From Lachnospiraceae bacterium (GTDB lineage: Bacteria > Bacillota > Clostridia > Lachnospirales > Lachnospiraceae): a stretch of DNA of 64,000 nucleotides. Under the pieces are notes generated by a model. The model searched no databases and had not been told where the DNA came from. It saw nothing but the letters and a program-made list of their open reading frames with translations. Positions within the stretch are counted from its first letter, which is position 1; the number at the start of each line of letters is the position of its first letter. Shown here piece by piece: positions 8,070 through 16,748 of the stretch. The translations under genes and the position numbers were made by a program. Location of the stretch: positions 1,550,001-1,614,000 of the forward strand of contig JAKVNF010000001.1 in the NCBI GenBank assembly GCA_022483465.1. The letters run 5' to 3'.

Positions 8070-8377
8070 GGCGTTAGTTAAGAAACGGGTTGATAAGCGA
8101 TCGCCTAGCATGAGACCACTAATCCCTCACTTTGAGCTCGAGCTGGGTACACTCCTATCCGTGCTGTGTTGCATCATGTAACAAAGCATCACCTAGATTG
8201 CCTAAAAGCATACACCCACTTGCCGAGCATGTGACTATAAATAACAAGATAGGCATTATGCAGAGAAGAAAAGAGCTCCAAATGGGGATTCTATATCTTC
8301 ATCAGACATTATCGCGTCGAGAGTTCACCATGGAGGTTGTGGTATGGAACCCGTCAACCCGGTTCTTTACTAACGCC
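8070..8377. mobile_element. 308-bp MITE (GGCGTTAGT ends), copy 1
   Basis: The ends are GGCGTTAGTTAAGAAACGGG and, inverted at the other end, GGCGTTAGTAAAGAACCGGG. The 8-bp duplication TTGATATA flanks it (8062-8069, 8378-8385). The homologous empty site is present at 57858-57870, so the boundaries are certain. Its ends resemble those of the IS1595 element at 33689, the likely source of transposase. It has no gene of its own, though a frame beginning TTG at 8132 stays open through the right end. Confidence 0.93.
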
Positions 8378-10551
8378 TTGATATAAAGATGGTTATCCTT
8401 GTCGCGAACAAATCCCCAGTTCAGTTTATGGGCAGACGCATAGTGCTTGAATGCTTCAAACTTATTCTGAATCTGCCGGTCAATGTTCTTATCCTTTCCT
8501 TTTGCCTCTCCACCTTTTGTTTCAATCACCCAGATGGTACCGTCTTTCTTCTTTATGATGTAGTCAGCGTAGAAGAGCCACTGATGCCAAAGCGAATCCA
8601 GATATACGATAGAGAAGTATTGCTGACCGCTGTCGCCGTTCTTGTAGACCCAGTCTATATCGTCACGACCTTCGCAATACTGCTCGAACAGCTGCTCAGG
8701 CATACTGCGGATCAGCGAGGTGGCAAATCCGGAAGTGTATTCCTTATAAGCGTTGCTCAGATATTCGACTTCTTCCTTCACACCCGGGTCGTACTTGAAG
8801 AAGTCCTGATCCGGAATGTGAAAATCCGATACCTTTGGTTCCGGCATGTGCATCTGAATATTGCGCTCGCCCTGCTTGGACGCCGCTTCTCTGAATTCTT
8901 CCTTGAGCAAATGCACATTGTTGATAACAAAGGCGTAAAATTCTGCTGTCTCAAGAGATAGTACCTTCTTGTTGCTTGCGCGTCCCTTGCGGAACAGCCG
9001 CTCCAGAATGGTTTTCACCTTTGCGGTCGGCATGCCAATGGTCTGCTTGATCTCGTCCGTGCAATGCAGGAGCTTGATGCCATCCTTGTGCGTGTCAAGC
9101 TTCTGCCGTGTCTGAATGTAGGCATTAGAATCACGCAATGCATCCGTCCGGACGAATGTCCCTTGCAGCGCCCGACCATATAGCGTACTTCCTATTCTGT
9201 AACCCGAGCCTTTCAGAATATCTGCATTCTCGCTGAACTTCTTAGCGGAATCCGGGTTCGTGCTCAAATGATACTTCTGCATGAACAGGTCATAAATCTT
9301 GTACCAGACCTCACGTTCACCGAGACCGTGATACTCGAGGTCACGAATCTGCTTTGGCAGCGTGAATGTCTTGCACTTCTCCTTCAGGAACAGCCTTCTG
9401 GTCTCGTATGCCTTGTCAAGACTTGAAAGCAGACCTGCTTTGTACTCCTCATCAAACGTGTAGACATAGCAGAAATCGAGAATGTCATCGTCATAATGAT
9501 GCGCTTCCGGCATTCGGCGGATTCGTCCGATTGTCTGGATCGTAAACTGCTCACTCATGCCTTCGCGAAGCTTCACTAGAATCTTAGCTCGAGGGCAGTC
9601 CCATCCGGTACTGATTGCCTGTTTCATGAGAAGGAACACGGGCGTGGCGTTATTTTCCGTTAGGTCATCCGGAAGGTCTTTCTTATCCTCGCTCATCCAC
9701 TTGCTGGCAAGGCCGTTCTCATAGGTGTAGCCCATATCACGCAGTTTATCCTCTACGGCCTTGATCGTTTCAGGCTGTCCGCTAGGGAACTGAATCAGCA
9801 CGAGCGGCCGGATATTTTTTCCGAGAGCTTTATACCGCGCAGCAATTTCTTTGCGCTTTGCGTCAGCCAGATCGAGAAGAATGTCATAGTCATTGCCGAT
9901 ATCTGTATTTGCTTCGATGCCCTCATTGACGTAAATCGCTTTTGTGATCAGTCCGGCATCAATGACATCCTGCTCATCAATCTCGAAGAATTCGTACTTC
10001 TTATTCTGGATGGCAGTAGCAGACACACGAATAATGTTCTTTGCCGCAAAAGCGTCTATGATCTCCCGTGCTTTGCTTGTATTGTTCGAGTGCTCCTCAT
10101 CGATGATAACGACAAAATCAATATGGTTGCGATGAGCCTCCGCAATCCGGTCAAACAGGTTCTTGCGCTCACTGTCACGGATAGCTGTGTTGCCGCGTTT
10201 TGTCACAAGCTCCCAGTTGATGAATGTCGTGCTTTCCGGCGTAAAACCATTTTGCAGAGCATCGAAAAGATTCTGTGTGTCACGCTGCGGGGCAATCCTC
10301 TCCATTTTCTTCCGGCTCTGTTCCTCCAGATCGCCCTTACCCGGGCAAAGCCAGACAAATGCCGTGTTCTTGTTCACGCTGTCCATATAGGTAACAACGA
10401 AGTCAATCAGGATGATCGTTTTGCCTGCGCCGGTCGGTGCTTTCATAACGATGGTCTGCCTGCTGTTGCTGTTGGTCGTAAAATCAATCAGCTTCAAGAC
10501 AGCCTGCTCCTGAAAGTCAAAGATATGGTCGAGCGTCAGTCCGTTTACCAT
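8302..10551 (-). CDS. res: Type III restriction enzyme, Res subunit
   Basis: The ATP-dependent restriction subunit of a type III system. Walker A APTGAGKT lies near residue 40, DEEH near 150, helicase motif VI QTIGRIRR near 340, and a PD-(D/E)xK nuclease core with IETKGG near 674. The stop used now lies inside the MITE: the native 745-residue end (seen at 57796) is replaced by about 26 MITE-encoded residues ending SMVNSRRDNV. The catalytic domains are untouched, so activity may survive. It overlaps mod by 7 bp. Confidence 0.9.
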   Translation of the reverse strand: MVNGLTLDHIFDFQEQAVLKLIDFTTNSNSRQTIVMKAPTGAGKTIILIDFVVTYMDSVNKNTAFVWLCPGKGDLEEQSRKKMERIAPQRDTQNLFDALQNGFTPESTTFINWELVTKRGNTAIRDSERKNLFDRIAEAHRNHIDFVVIIDEEHSNNTSKAREIIDAFAAKNIIRVSATAIQNKKYEFFEIDEQDVIDAGLITKAIYVNEGIEANTDIGNDYDILLDLADAKRKEIAARYKALGKNIRPLVLIQFPSGQPETIKAVEDKLRDMGYTYENGLASKWMSEDKKDLPDDLTENNATPVFLLMKQAISTGWDCPRAKILVKLREGMSEQFTIQTIGRIRRMPEAHHYDDDILDFCYVYTFDEEYKAGLLSSLDKAYETRRLFLKEKCKTFTLPKQIRDLEYHGLGEREVWYKIYDLFMQKYHLSTNPDSAKKFSENADILKGSGYRIGSTLYGRALQGTFVRTDALRDSNAYIQTRQKLDTHKDGIKLLHCTDEIKQTIGMPTAKVKTILERLFRKGRASNKKVLSLETAEFYAFVINNVHLLKEEFREAASKQGERNIQMHMPEPKVSDFHIPDQDFFKYDPGVKEEVEYLSNAYKEYTSGFATSLIRSMPEQLFEQYCEGRDDIDWVYKNGDSGQQYFSIVYLDSLWHQWLFYADYIIKKKDGTIWVIETKGGEAKGKDKNIDRQIQNKFEAFKHYASAHKLNWGFVRDKDNHLYIKALVKNRVDGFHTTTSMVNSRRDNV

Positions 10552-12317
10552 GATTCACCCTCCTCCCGCAGTTCAAAATCGAAATAGTAGTCCGGGATGA
10601 TATATACTGGAATGTTCTCAAAGAGTGATTCCTGCTCCGTGGTAAGGAGCACATTTTTCGAGAGGTAGATGGCACTGACATCCGGATACTGATCCCAGTG
10701 CGAAGAAATATCATCCGCCTGTTCATCAGTCAGGATCATGAGATATCTCTTGCCATCCAGCTTGATGCCATTCTCCAGCTGGATCATTTCGGCAATATGC
10801 TGCAGAAGAGCATCCGACAGATATTCTGCATCTTTGGCTATAAAGTCCGTCTTATAATATTTTAGATTAGCAGGAATACCATCCGAATATTTGCTGCCAT
10901 TTGGACGGATGCCTGTAATTACCGTTTTTACTCTGGGATATGTTACACTCTCGCAGATATCATTCTCATTATTGGTGCAAAGAATAAAACGACGGTTGCC
11001 TCCATCCTCACGATTCTGTTCAAGCATAGCCTGAGCTGTGGTTCCCGAGCCTGCAAAAAAATCAAGTACAGTGATATTTTTATTTTCGATTAGTGTCAAA
11101 ATTAATTTTATAAGGCCAGTATTTTTTGGATTGCTAAATGGAGACTTTTCTACCCCAAATATATTTTTTAACTCCGATTTAGCGGAGGTCGTTTTAACAT
11201 CGATTTCAAAATTAACTTTTTTGTTATCAACCACTGCTTTATATTTACGATTACTAATAATGCTTTTGATTCTAACACTTGTACTGAAATTCTTTTCGTA
11301 TATCTTCCCGTTTTTAAAGTCAAGTGCTTCCTTTTCATACAATTCATTTAGCTTATCAGCTGTATATGTATTTAGAACAAAGCCATTATTATTGTATGAA
11401 TAATATCTCTCGTATCCTTCTGAAATGAGCTTTGTATTAATGGCATCTACAGAAGTTTCTTTAACGATCTTCATATCCCTATCTGATTTTCTGTAGTACA
11501 CTGTATAGTGCTTTTCACTAGAGAAATCATCTACATTATCATTAAAATCATTCTCTCCAACAAGGACACGTTTCCCACTATTGTGAACATAATTACCATC
11601 TTCATCCTGTGCAAGATCCCTAACATCCTTAGGTATATTTTCGATAAACTTACTGCACAGTTTGTTTTTTGCATAAATCAGAAGATATTCGCTACTTATA
11701 GATACAAAATCGGAATTTTTTCTTCCCTTTGGATTATTTTCAACCGTCAGCAGCGCAACAAAATTATTTTCTCCAAAAATTTCGTCGCATAGCAGTTTCA
11801 AGTTTGCCTGCTCATGGTCATCTATACTTATGAAAATGATGCCACTCATTTTCAATAAAACACGAGCAGATCTAAGCCTTGAACTCATAAAAGAAAGCCA
11901 CTTGCTATGTCGAAACGTATCATCGTTCGCAATAATTCGGTCATTATATATAAAATCCTTTTTCCCCGTGTTGTATGGTGGATCTATATATATAACATCA
12001 ATCTTTCCTTTATGCGTTTTCTCTAGTAGTTTCAAGCAATGTAGATTGTCTCCCTCGAGCAGAAAATTATACTGCCCGCTCTCATCGGATGTGATTTCCT
12101 TGCTGTGGTCTTCAGTGAACACGGGGATATAATCTTTCATTTTTACATCTACGGCCTCTTCGTGCTGTTCCCAGACAAGACCGTATTTTTTTGAATTCAG
12201 TTCATTCTCGATTTCTCCGATAGCACGGAGGACTTTGTCATCGTCCGTGTGCTCCCGCTTTAATGTATCCAGAAAGGCAAGCATGCGTTCGCGCTTCTGC
12301 TGTGACAAATTTGCCAT
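10545..12317 (-). CDS. mod: Type III DNA methyltransferase, Mod subunit
   Basis: A 590-residue DNA N6-adenine methyltransferase that provides the recognition function of the type III system. DPPYNTG (catalytic motif IV) lies near residue 110 and the SAM-binding FFAGSGTTAQAML (motif I) near 420, an order typical of beta-class Mod enzymes. The intervening 200-410 region is the target-recognition domain and is clearly more AT-rich (about 11050-11760) than the flanks, suggesting domain exchange. Transcribed with res. Only its first codons survive in copy 2 (62105-62171). Confidence 0.93.
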   Translation of the reverse strand: MANLSQQKRERMLAFLDTLKREHTDDDKVLRAIGEIENELNSKKYGLVWEQHEEAVDVKMKDYIPVFTEDHSKEITSDESGQYNFLLEGDNLHCLKLLEKTHKGKIDVIYIDPPYNTGKKDFIYNDRIIANDDTFRHSKWLSFMSSRLRSARVLLKMSGIIFISIDDHEQANLKLLCDEIFGENNFVALLTVENNPKGRKNSDFVSISSEYLLIYAKNKLCSKFIENIPKDVRDLAQDEDGNYVHNSGKRVLVGENDFNDNVDDFSSEKHYTVYYRKSDRDMKIVKETSVDAINTKLISEGYERYYSYNNNGFVLNTYTADKLNELYEKEALDFKNGKIYEKNFSTSVRIKSIISNRKYKAVVDNKKVNFEIDVKTTSAKSELKNIFGVEKSPFSNPKNTGLIKLILTLIENKNITVLDFFAGSGTTAQAMLEQNREDGGNRRFILCTNNENDICESVTYPRVKTVITGIRPNGSKYSDGIPANLKYYKTDFIAKDAEYLSDALLQHIAEMIQLENGIKLDGKRYLMILTDEQADDISSHWDQYPDVSAIYLSKNVLLTTEQESLFENIPVYIIPDYYFDFELREEGESW

Positions 12318-12642
12318 GTAAACACCTCTTCCTTATTTCTCAATCATTACCCGGATCTTTGTCTTATCAGTCTTTTCCAGTGTGTCCTGATCAAGGCAGC
12401 GGAGACGTTCTGAACGGATCAGCGCATCCACAGCCGCTTTGCCGTAGCTGTCCAGCGACGCATACATCCGGAGCGTTTCCGAGTAGTCATCAGCTATTGC
12501 CCATCTTCCGAGCTGATCGATGCCTTCTTCTGAAAGTCTGGGAGAAGATGCATCCTCAGATCGTCCGGTCAGATAATCAAGCCTGACGTCAAACAAATCG
12601 CATAACTCATTCAGTTTATCAAAATCCGGCATCCGCTTGTCT

Positions 12643-12966
12643 GTAAGCGTAACAACCACCGTACCCTGACTATGACGAGCCTCCTCTGTAGAATGAAGCC
12701 AGGAATCAACTAGCTCATGCTACAGAGGAGGCTTTTTATGAACACAAGCACAGCAGCCTCTTCTCGTATTCGGATGAGGGTGCTACCGCCCGTATGATTG
12801 CAAATTCCATTGCAACAACCGCAGAGCTGAATGGCGCAGACCCAGAGTGCTGCTTCCTGTATCTGCTCATCGAAATGCCGAAGTACCAGAAGCGGGGAGA
12901 CAGTCCAGACGAGTATCTTCTAAAGATGATGTGCTGGTCCGAAGAATACAAGGCCTTTGAAGTCGA
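12643..12966 (+). pseudogene. Internally deleted, diverged IS66 (left end plus TnpC C-terminus)
   Basis: The left end and leader hairpin (12678-12733, with ATG at 12738) are joined directly to the last roughly 75 codons of an IS66 TnpC (SSLFSYSDEGATARMIANSIATT and onward). The sequence differs from the complete IS66 at 15231 throughout, so it comes from a relative and not a recent duplication. The reading frame runs on into the EAL fragment. Confidence 0.8.
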
Positions 12967-13627
12967 GTCCTGTATCCGCAGAGTTCTGAAGAACGATGGA
13001 ATTCCGGTGTACTTCCAGCCGATCTGGGACGCGAAGACCGGCGCCATCGTCGCCGCGGAGGCACTGATGCGGGTCACGGACCAGGAGCTTGGCTACGTGC
13101 GCCCGGACATCCTCGTCGCCACCGCCGAGCGGTGCGGCCTCATCGGGGCGGTGGACCTGCAGGTGCTCGAAAAGGTCTGCCGGTTCATCCATGACTGCCG
13201 CCCCCAGGACCACGGGCTGAAGTACGTGGAGATCAACATCTCCGTCGGCGAGATGCTCGGCGCAAACCTCGCACGGGACTACACGGACATGCTGCACCGC
13301 TACGGGGTGCCGGTGGAGATGATCAACATCGAGTTTCTCGAGACCTTGCGCAATGATGACTCCTAGGTCTTCCAGCAGGCCAAGAAGAGCCTGCAGGACG
13401 CCGGCTTTGCCTTCTCCCTCGATGACTTCGGCACGGAGTTCTCAAACATGGGCCGGCTGTTCAACAACAATTTCACGAACATCAAGATCGACAAGAGCCT
13501 TCTCTGGGACGCGGACAAGGATCCGAACTCGAGGGAGCTCCTCGCCTCGCTGACCGAGATGATCGAAAAGATGCGCTTCGTCCCGCTGCAGGAGGGCGTG
13601 GAGACGAAGGAGCAGCTCACTCTCTAG
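12967..13627 (+). pseudogene. EAL-domain (c-di-GMP phosphodiesterase) fragment with in-frame TAG
   Basis: The core of an EAL domain is recognisable: EALMR, the metal/substrate segment YVEINIS, the IEFLET glutamate, DDFG, KIDKSLL and the final EGVET. The frame is continuous from 12967 to 13627 except for one TAG at 13364-13366 after NDDS. Both the N-terminal region of the original protein and the end of the domain are missing; the latter was cut near 13618 by the IS110 insertion. The segment is noticeably more GC-rich than its surroundings. Unlikely to be functional. Confidence 0.85.
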
Positions 13628-14221
13628 ATAAATTTGTACATAATCCACAATGAGCCTTAATCTATAGGGGTTTGAGAGTAAGACCTCTGTGAAAAATGTA
13701 TGCTTTAACATTACAACAGTGCATGACTACGGGTGAAATCGGTGTCTCTGGAGGTCCGGACACCTATGATTTCTGTGTTCAGGGTACAAAAAGAAAAGCA
13801 TCCTCTTAATTGTCTGACAATAGTGACATTAGCTGTCAGTATAAGAAACGCGTTTCAATCTCCCTGCTTCACCATGGCTGCCAACCTCTCATGTCTAGCG
13901 GAGTCTGCCTTCGGTCCCACCCGGAGGCATCCCAAATTCCTTCGTACAGCCGATCCCATAGTTCGGAGCGCCGCTTATGCTTTCGTTCGGGGTCATATGC
14001 CCCATGGAGTAAATCCTGCGGCTACGCTCATGCTCTGTTTGTTTGAGAGCACCCCTGTAATTCAGTAAATCTCGGAAATCCCGGGGGACGCATCCCTGGA
14101 TCCACACTGAAGTACATGGTGCGGTTAATACGTTACAGTTGAGGGGGAGTCATCCTAACGGTGTTGCCTGGTAGATAACCGCCCTGTTGGTCCTTGAAAC
14201 TGTCTGCTGTCCGGCTGCGCG
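13628..14221 (-). other. Non-coding 3' region of the IS110 remnant
   Basis: About 590 bp with no credible gene, downstream of the IS110 transposase. Long non-coding flanks of IS110/IS1111 elements encode the guide (bridge/seek) RNA, and some hairpin-forming stretches are present (for example around 13920-14110). I cannot define loops or a promoter by eye, so this is a candidate location only. Confidence 0.45.
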
Positions 14222-15230
14222 TTATGCAGGCATCATACCTGCCGCAGGATCGTGAATGACCTTAGACGGGTCAAAATCAACGCCTTTACGGAGGATTGCG
14301 TGGAAGATCCTCAAAGCCTTGCATGCCACTACTACGCGCGCCTGACGCCGTTTTAGAGGGTTCGTTGTCCGTGTGGTGTATTTGACCTGTAAGGCCTTAA
14401 ATGCACTGTTCCAGGCTATCAGAGACCCCGCAGCTTCATACATGACTCGTCTTAAGGCAGAACGCCCTCGCTTGCTGATGCGATGTTCACCGACCTTCTT
14501 GCAGGATTCGTTGTTAATCGCATTCAGTCCGGCAAGCTTCACCAGCTGCTTGGGATCGCTGAAGCGGTTGACATCGCCCACCTCTGCAATGAATCCCACA
14601 ACTGTCTGCATTCCGACTCCGCGTATACTCAACAGCTTGTCGACGTTAGGAAGCCGGCGAACCTGCTCTTCAAGTTTCCTGTCAAGCTCCTCCAGCCGTT
14701 CACTGTTCCTGCGGAAATCCTCAAGAATGTACAGGAAGGCAACTTTTTCAGCGGCGCAATAGTCCAGCCACATGTTTGCTGCAGCGGCCTCCACAAGCTT
14801 TTCAGCCTTTTTCCTGCCGCCGGTGCCCCGCATCTTTTTCGATTTCCACAAGAGCAGAATTCCGTCAACGCCAAGTTCATATACGTCTCGAGGCAGCGAT
14901 GCTATTTCCAGGACAGCCAGGCCGCCCTTGGAATCATACTTTGAATAGCAATTCAGGTATTCCGGGAAGTTTCTGCGCAGCCATGCCTGCATACGGTTCC
15001 GGGCCCTCGCCATGTTCTTCACAACGCTTTCCCTGACATTGAACAGGCTGCGGATCTCAGCGTAATCTCCCTGCGGATCATACGGTTCAAAGAAACGTCC
15101 TTCCCGCACCAGATCCGCAATGACTCGGGGATCCTTCTTGTCGTCCTTGCTTGGGGAGTTATCATCCAGCTCCTTCGATCTATGGACATGGAGTGTGTTC
15201 ACCGTAACAATCTTGAAGCCCTTTTTGGTC
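14222..15230 (-). pseudogene. IS110-family transposase, N-terminally truncated
   Basis: The remaining 326 or more residues carry the C-terminal transposase_20 domain: LPNVDKLLSIRGVGMQTVVGFIAEVGD (helix-hairpin-helix), then FSDPKQLVKLAGLN and the serine region RISKRGRSALRRVMYEAA. The upstream codons (DQKGFKIVTVNTLHVHRSKEL) continue to 15230, where the IS66 begins, so most of the RuvC-like DEDD domain at the N-terminus is missing. Not functional alone. Confidence 0.85.
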
Positions 15231-15267
15231 GTAAGCGTAACAACGGACGTACCATGACCCGGATCAA

Positions 15268-15327
15268 CCTCTTCTGTAGAATGAGGCTAGGAAACTACTA
15301 GCTGTGTTCTACAGAGGAGGCTTTTTT
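15268..15327 (+). promoter_or_regulatory. Leader hairpin masking the tnpA ribosome site
   Basis: CCTCTTCTGTAGAA pairs with TTCTACAGAGGAGG, so the AGGAGG of tnpA is inside the stem; a run of T follows just before the ATG. The structure can act as terminator or translational brake. The same design occurs at 12678-12737 and 42116-42175. Confidence 0.65.
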
Positions 15328-15846
15328 ATGGACAAGAGACAGCAGATGGTTCGTGAGGAGAAGCTTCGCTATTGGAGGCCGATCATCAATGCGTACGAGA
15401 ACAGAGAAACGAAGCTGATGTCGATTGCACAATGGTGCAGGGAGCATGAGATCAACGTCTCGCTCTTCTACTACTGGAAAAACGTGATCAGGGAGACGGA
15501 CGCCAGTAACAGGAAGGCATCCTCTGTTTCAGTGCCAGAGACAGAGAACTTCGTAGACATCACCGATATCGTAAACGGACATGTACGCCCTGATGTCAAT
15601 ACAATAGGCTCGGAACCGGGTACTGCTGATGACTCGGGTTCCCGCAGCCGGTCGAACCACTCTGATCTTCCGCGGATCACCGGTACACCGGAAGAAGGAA
15701 ATGCCGGATCTGTTCCAGGCAGGCCGGGAGGGCCTGCCGTGTCTCCGGAAGTTATCCTGGAGACACGGTCCTGTCGGCTCTATCTCTACTCTTCTGTCCG
15801 GCGCGAGACCCTCTCCATGCTTAAGGAGGCTTTTCATGTTTGTTGA
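15328..15846 (+). CDS. tnpA: IS66 TnpA accessory protein
   Basis: A 172-residue accessory protein of the IS66 family, with an N-terminal helix-turn-helix-like region (YWRPIINAYENRETKLMSIAQWCREHEIN) and a low-complexity middle. The start at 15328 is the ATG directly after the leader hairpin. The stop overlaps tnpB by 11 bp, which implies translational coupling. In IS66 elements TnpA and TnpB are needed alongside TnpC for transposition. Confidence 0.85.
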   Translation: MDKRQQMVREEKLRYWRPIINAYENRETKLMSIAQWCREHEINVSLFYYWKNVIRETDASNRKASSVSVPETENFVDITDIVNGHVRPDVNTIGSEPGTADDSGSRSRSNHSDLPRITGTPEEGNAGSVPGRPGGPAVSPEVILETRSCRLYLYSSVRRETLSMLKEAFHVC

Positions 15847-16225
15847 CGGCATCGGCTTCAGGAAGATCATTCTCTGCACGAAGAGGGTGGATATGCGCCG
15901 CGGCGTTGATGGACTCTCCGCTTATGTCATGCTGAACTATCACCTGGATCCAACGGACCGTGGAGTTCTCTATCTTTTTCGTGGCAGATCTGCCAGAACG
16001 ATCAAGGGGATCTGCTTCGAGGGAATCGGCACTGTGCTCTATACGCTTCGCCTTGCGCCGGGAAACTCATTCCAGTATCCCAGGAATGCGGACGAAGCCA
16101 GATCTCTTTCTCCGGAGCAGTACCGTCAGCTCATGAGCGGAATCGCACTTGACGGTACCATCCGCGAAGTATACCCGCACATCGACATGCCTGATCAGGT
16201 GGCCGCAGAATCCCAGAGATCCTGA
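15836..16225 (+). CDS. tnpB: IS66 TnpB (Orf2-type) protein
   Basis: A 129-residue protein with the IS66 Orf2 pattern: KIILCTKRVDMRRGVDGLSAYV, then GVLYLFRGRSARTIKGICFEGIGT. The start is the ATG at 15836, downstream of AAGGAGG and overlapping tnpA. The length fits the family (about 115-130 residues). Confidence 0.9.
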   Translation: MFVDGIGFRKIILCTKRVDMRRGVDGLSAYVMLNYHLDPTDRGVLYLFRGRSARTIKGICFEGIGTVLYTLRLAPGNSFQYPRNADEARSLSPEQYRQLMSGIALDGTIREVYPHIDMPDQVAAESQRS

Positions 16226-16281
16226 AAACACGCGGTTTTTGAACTTTCAGGCTACTTCAGTGGGGAGTATAAATATTCAGA

Positions 16282-16363
16282 TATCTATACCCTTATTTTC
16301 GGTTGACAAGAGGGTATAGATATGTTACTATACTCCTGAGAACTGATAAGCAGCTCTCAGGAG
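16282..16363 (+). promoter_or_regulatory. Promoter, 13-bp inverted repeat and SD-masking hairpin before tnpC operon
   Basis: TTGACA (16304-16309), 17 bp, TACTAT is a near-consensus promoter. ATATCTATACCCT and AGGGTATAGATAT form an inverted repeat around the -35 box, a plausible operator. Downstream, CTCCTGAGA (16333-16341) pairs with TCTCAGGAG (16355-16363) and covers the AGGAGG of the next gene. Confidence 0.7.
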
Positions 16364-16370
16364 GTCTGAC

Positions 16371-16748
16371 ATGGGTACCATTCATCTGAGACAGGGGGAT
16401 ACGGTATACGTTTATTCTTCACACAGCTATTGGGACAAGGAGGCTAAACAGCACAAGACAGACCGGAAGCTGATCGGGAAGCTTGATCCCGTTACAGGGG
16501 AGGTTGTGCCCACCAGGAAGTACGTTCGAAAGCAGGCATCGGCCTCCGACGCACCAGCAGAGCAGGCAAACTCTGTTCGGGCTGAAGGTTCGACGAAAAC
16601 TTTGATTTCCAGAATAACAGAGCTGGAGGAGGCAAATGCATCTCTGCGGAATGAGAATACACAGCTGAGGAAGGCTCTCCGCGCCTATCAGGATGCCGTT
16701 CAGAAGGCCAGCGCAAGCCTTGCTTCCGTAGACAAAGAGGCCCGGTGA
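16371..16748 (+). CDS. IS66-associated small protein, 125 aa
   Basis: A small protein encoded between tnpB and tnpC in this IS66 subtype. It begins with a beta-rich part (GTIHLRQGDTVYVYSSHSYWDKEAKQHKTDRKLIGKLDPVTGEVVP) and ends with a leucine-rich coiled coil (ITELEEANASLRNENTQLRKALRAYQ). Its stop TGA shares bases with the tnpC ATG at 16748, so the two are translationally coupled. It may help TnpC oligomerise; that is inference. Confidence 0.75.
   Translation: MGTIHLRQGDTVYVYSSHSYWDKEAKQHKTDRKLIGKLDPVTGEVVPTRKYVRKQASASDAPAEQANSVRAEGSTKTLISRITELEEANASLRNENTQLRKALRAYQDAVQKASASLASVDKEAR

Noticed and set aside
8132-8386. Open frame running through the MITE (84 codons, also 85-150 codons in the other copies)
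   Set aside because: It starts with TTG without ribosome site, has no recognisable domain, and its ends vary with the flanking DNA; more likely a by-product of the conserved sequence.
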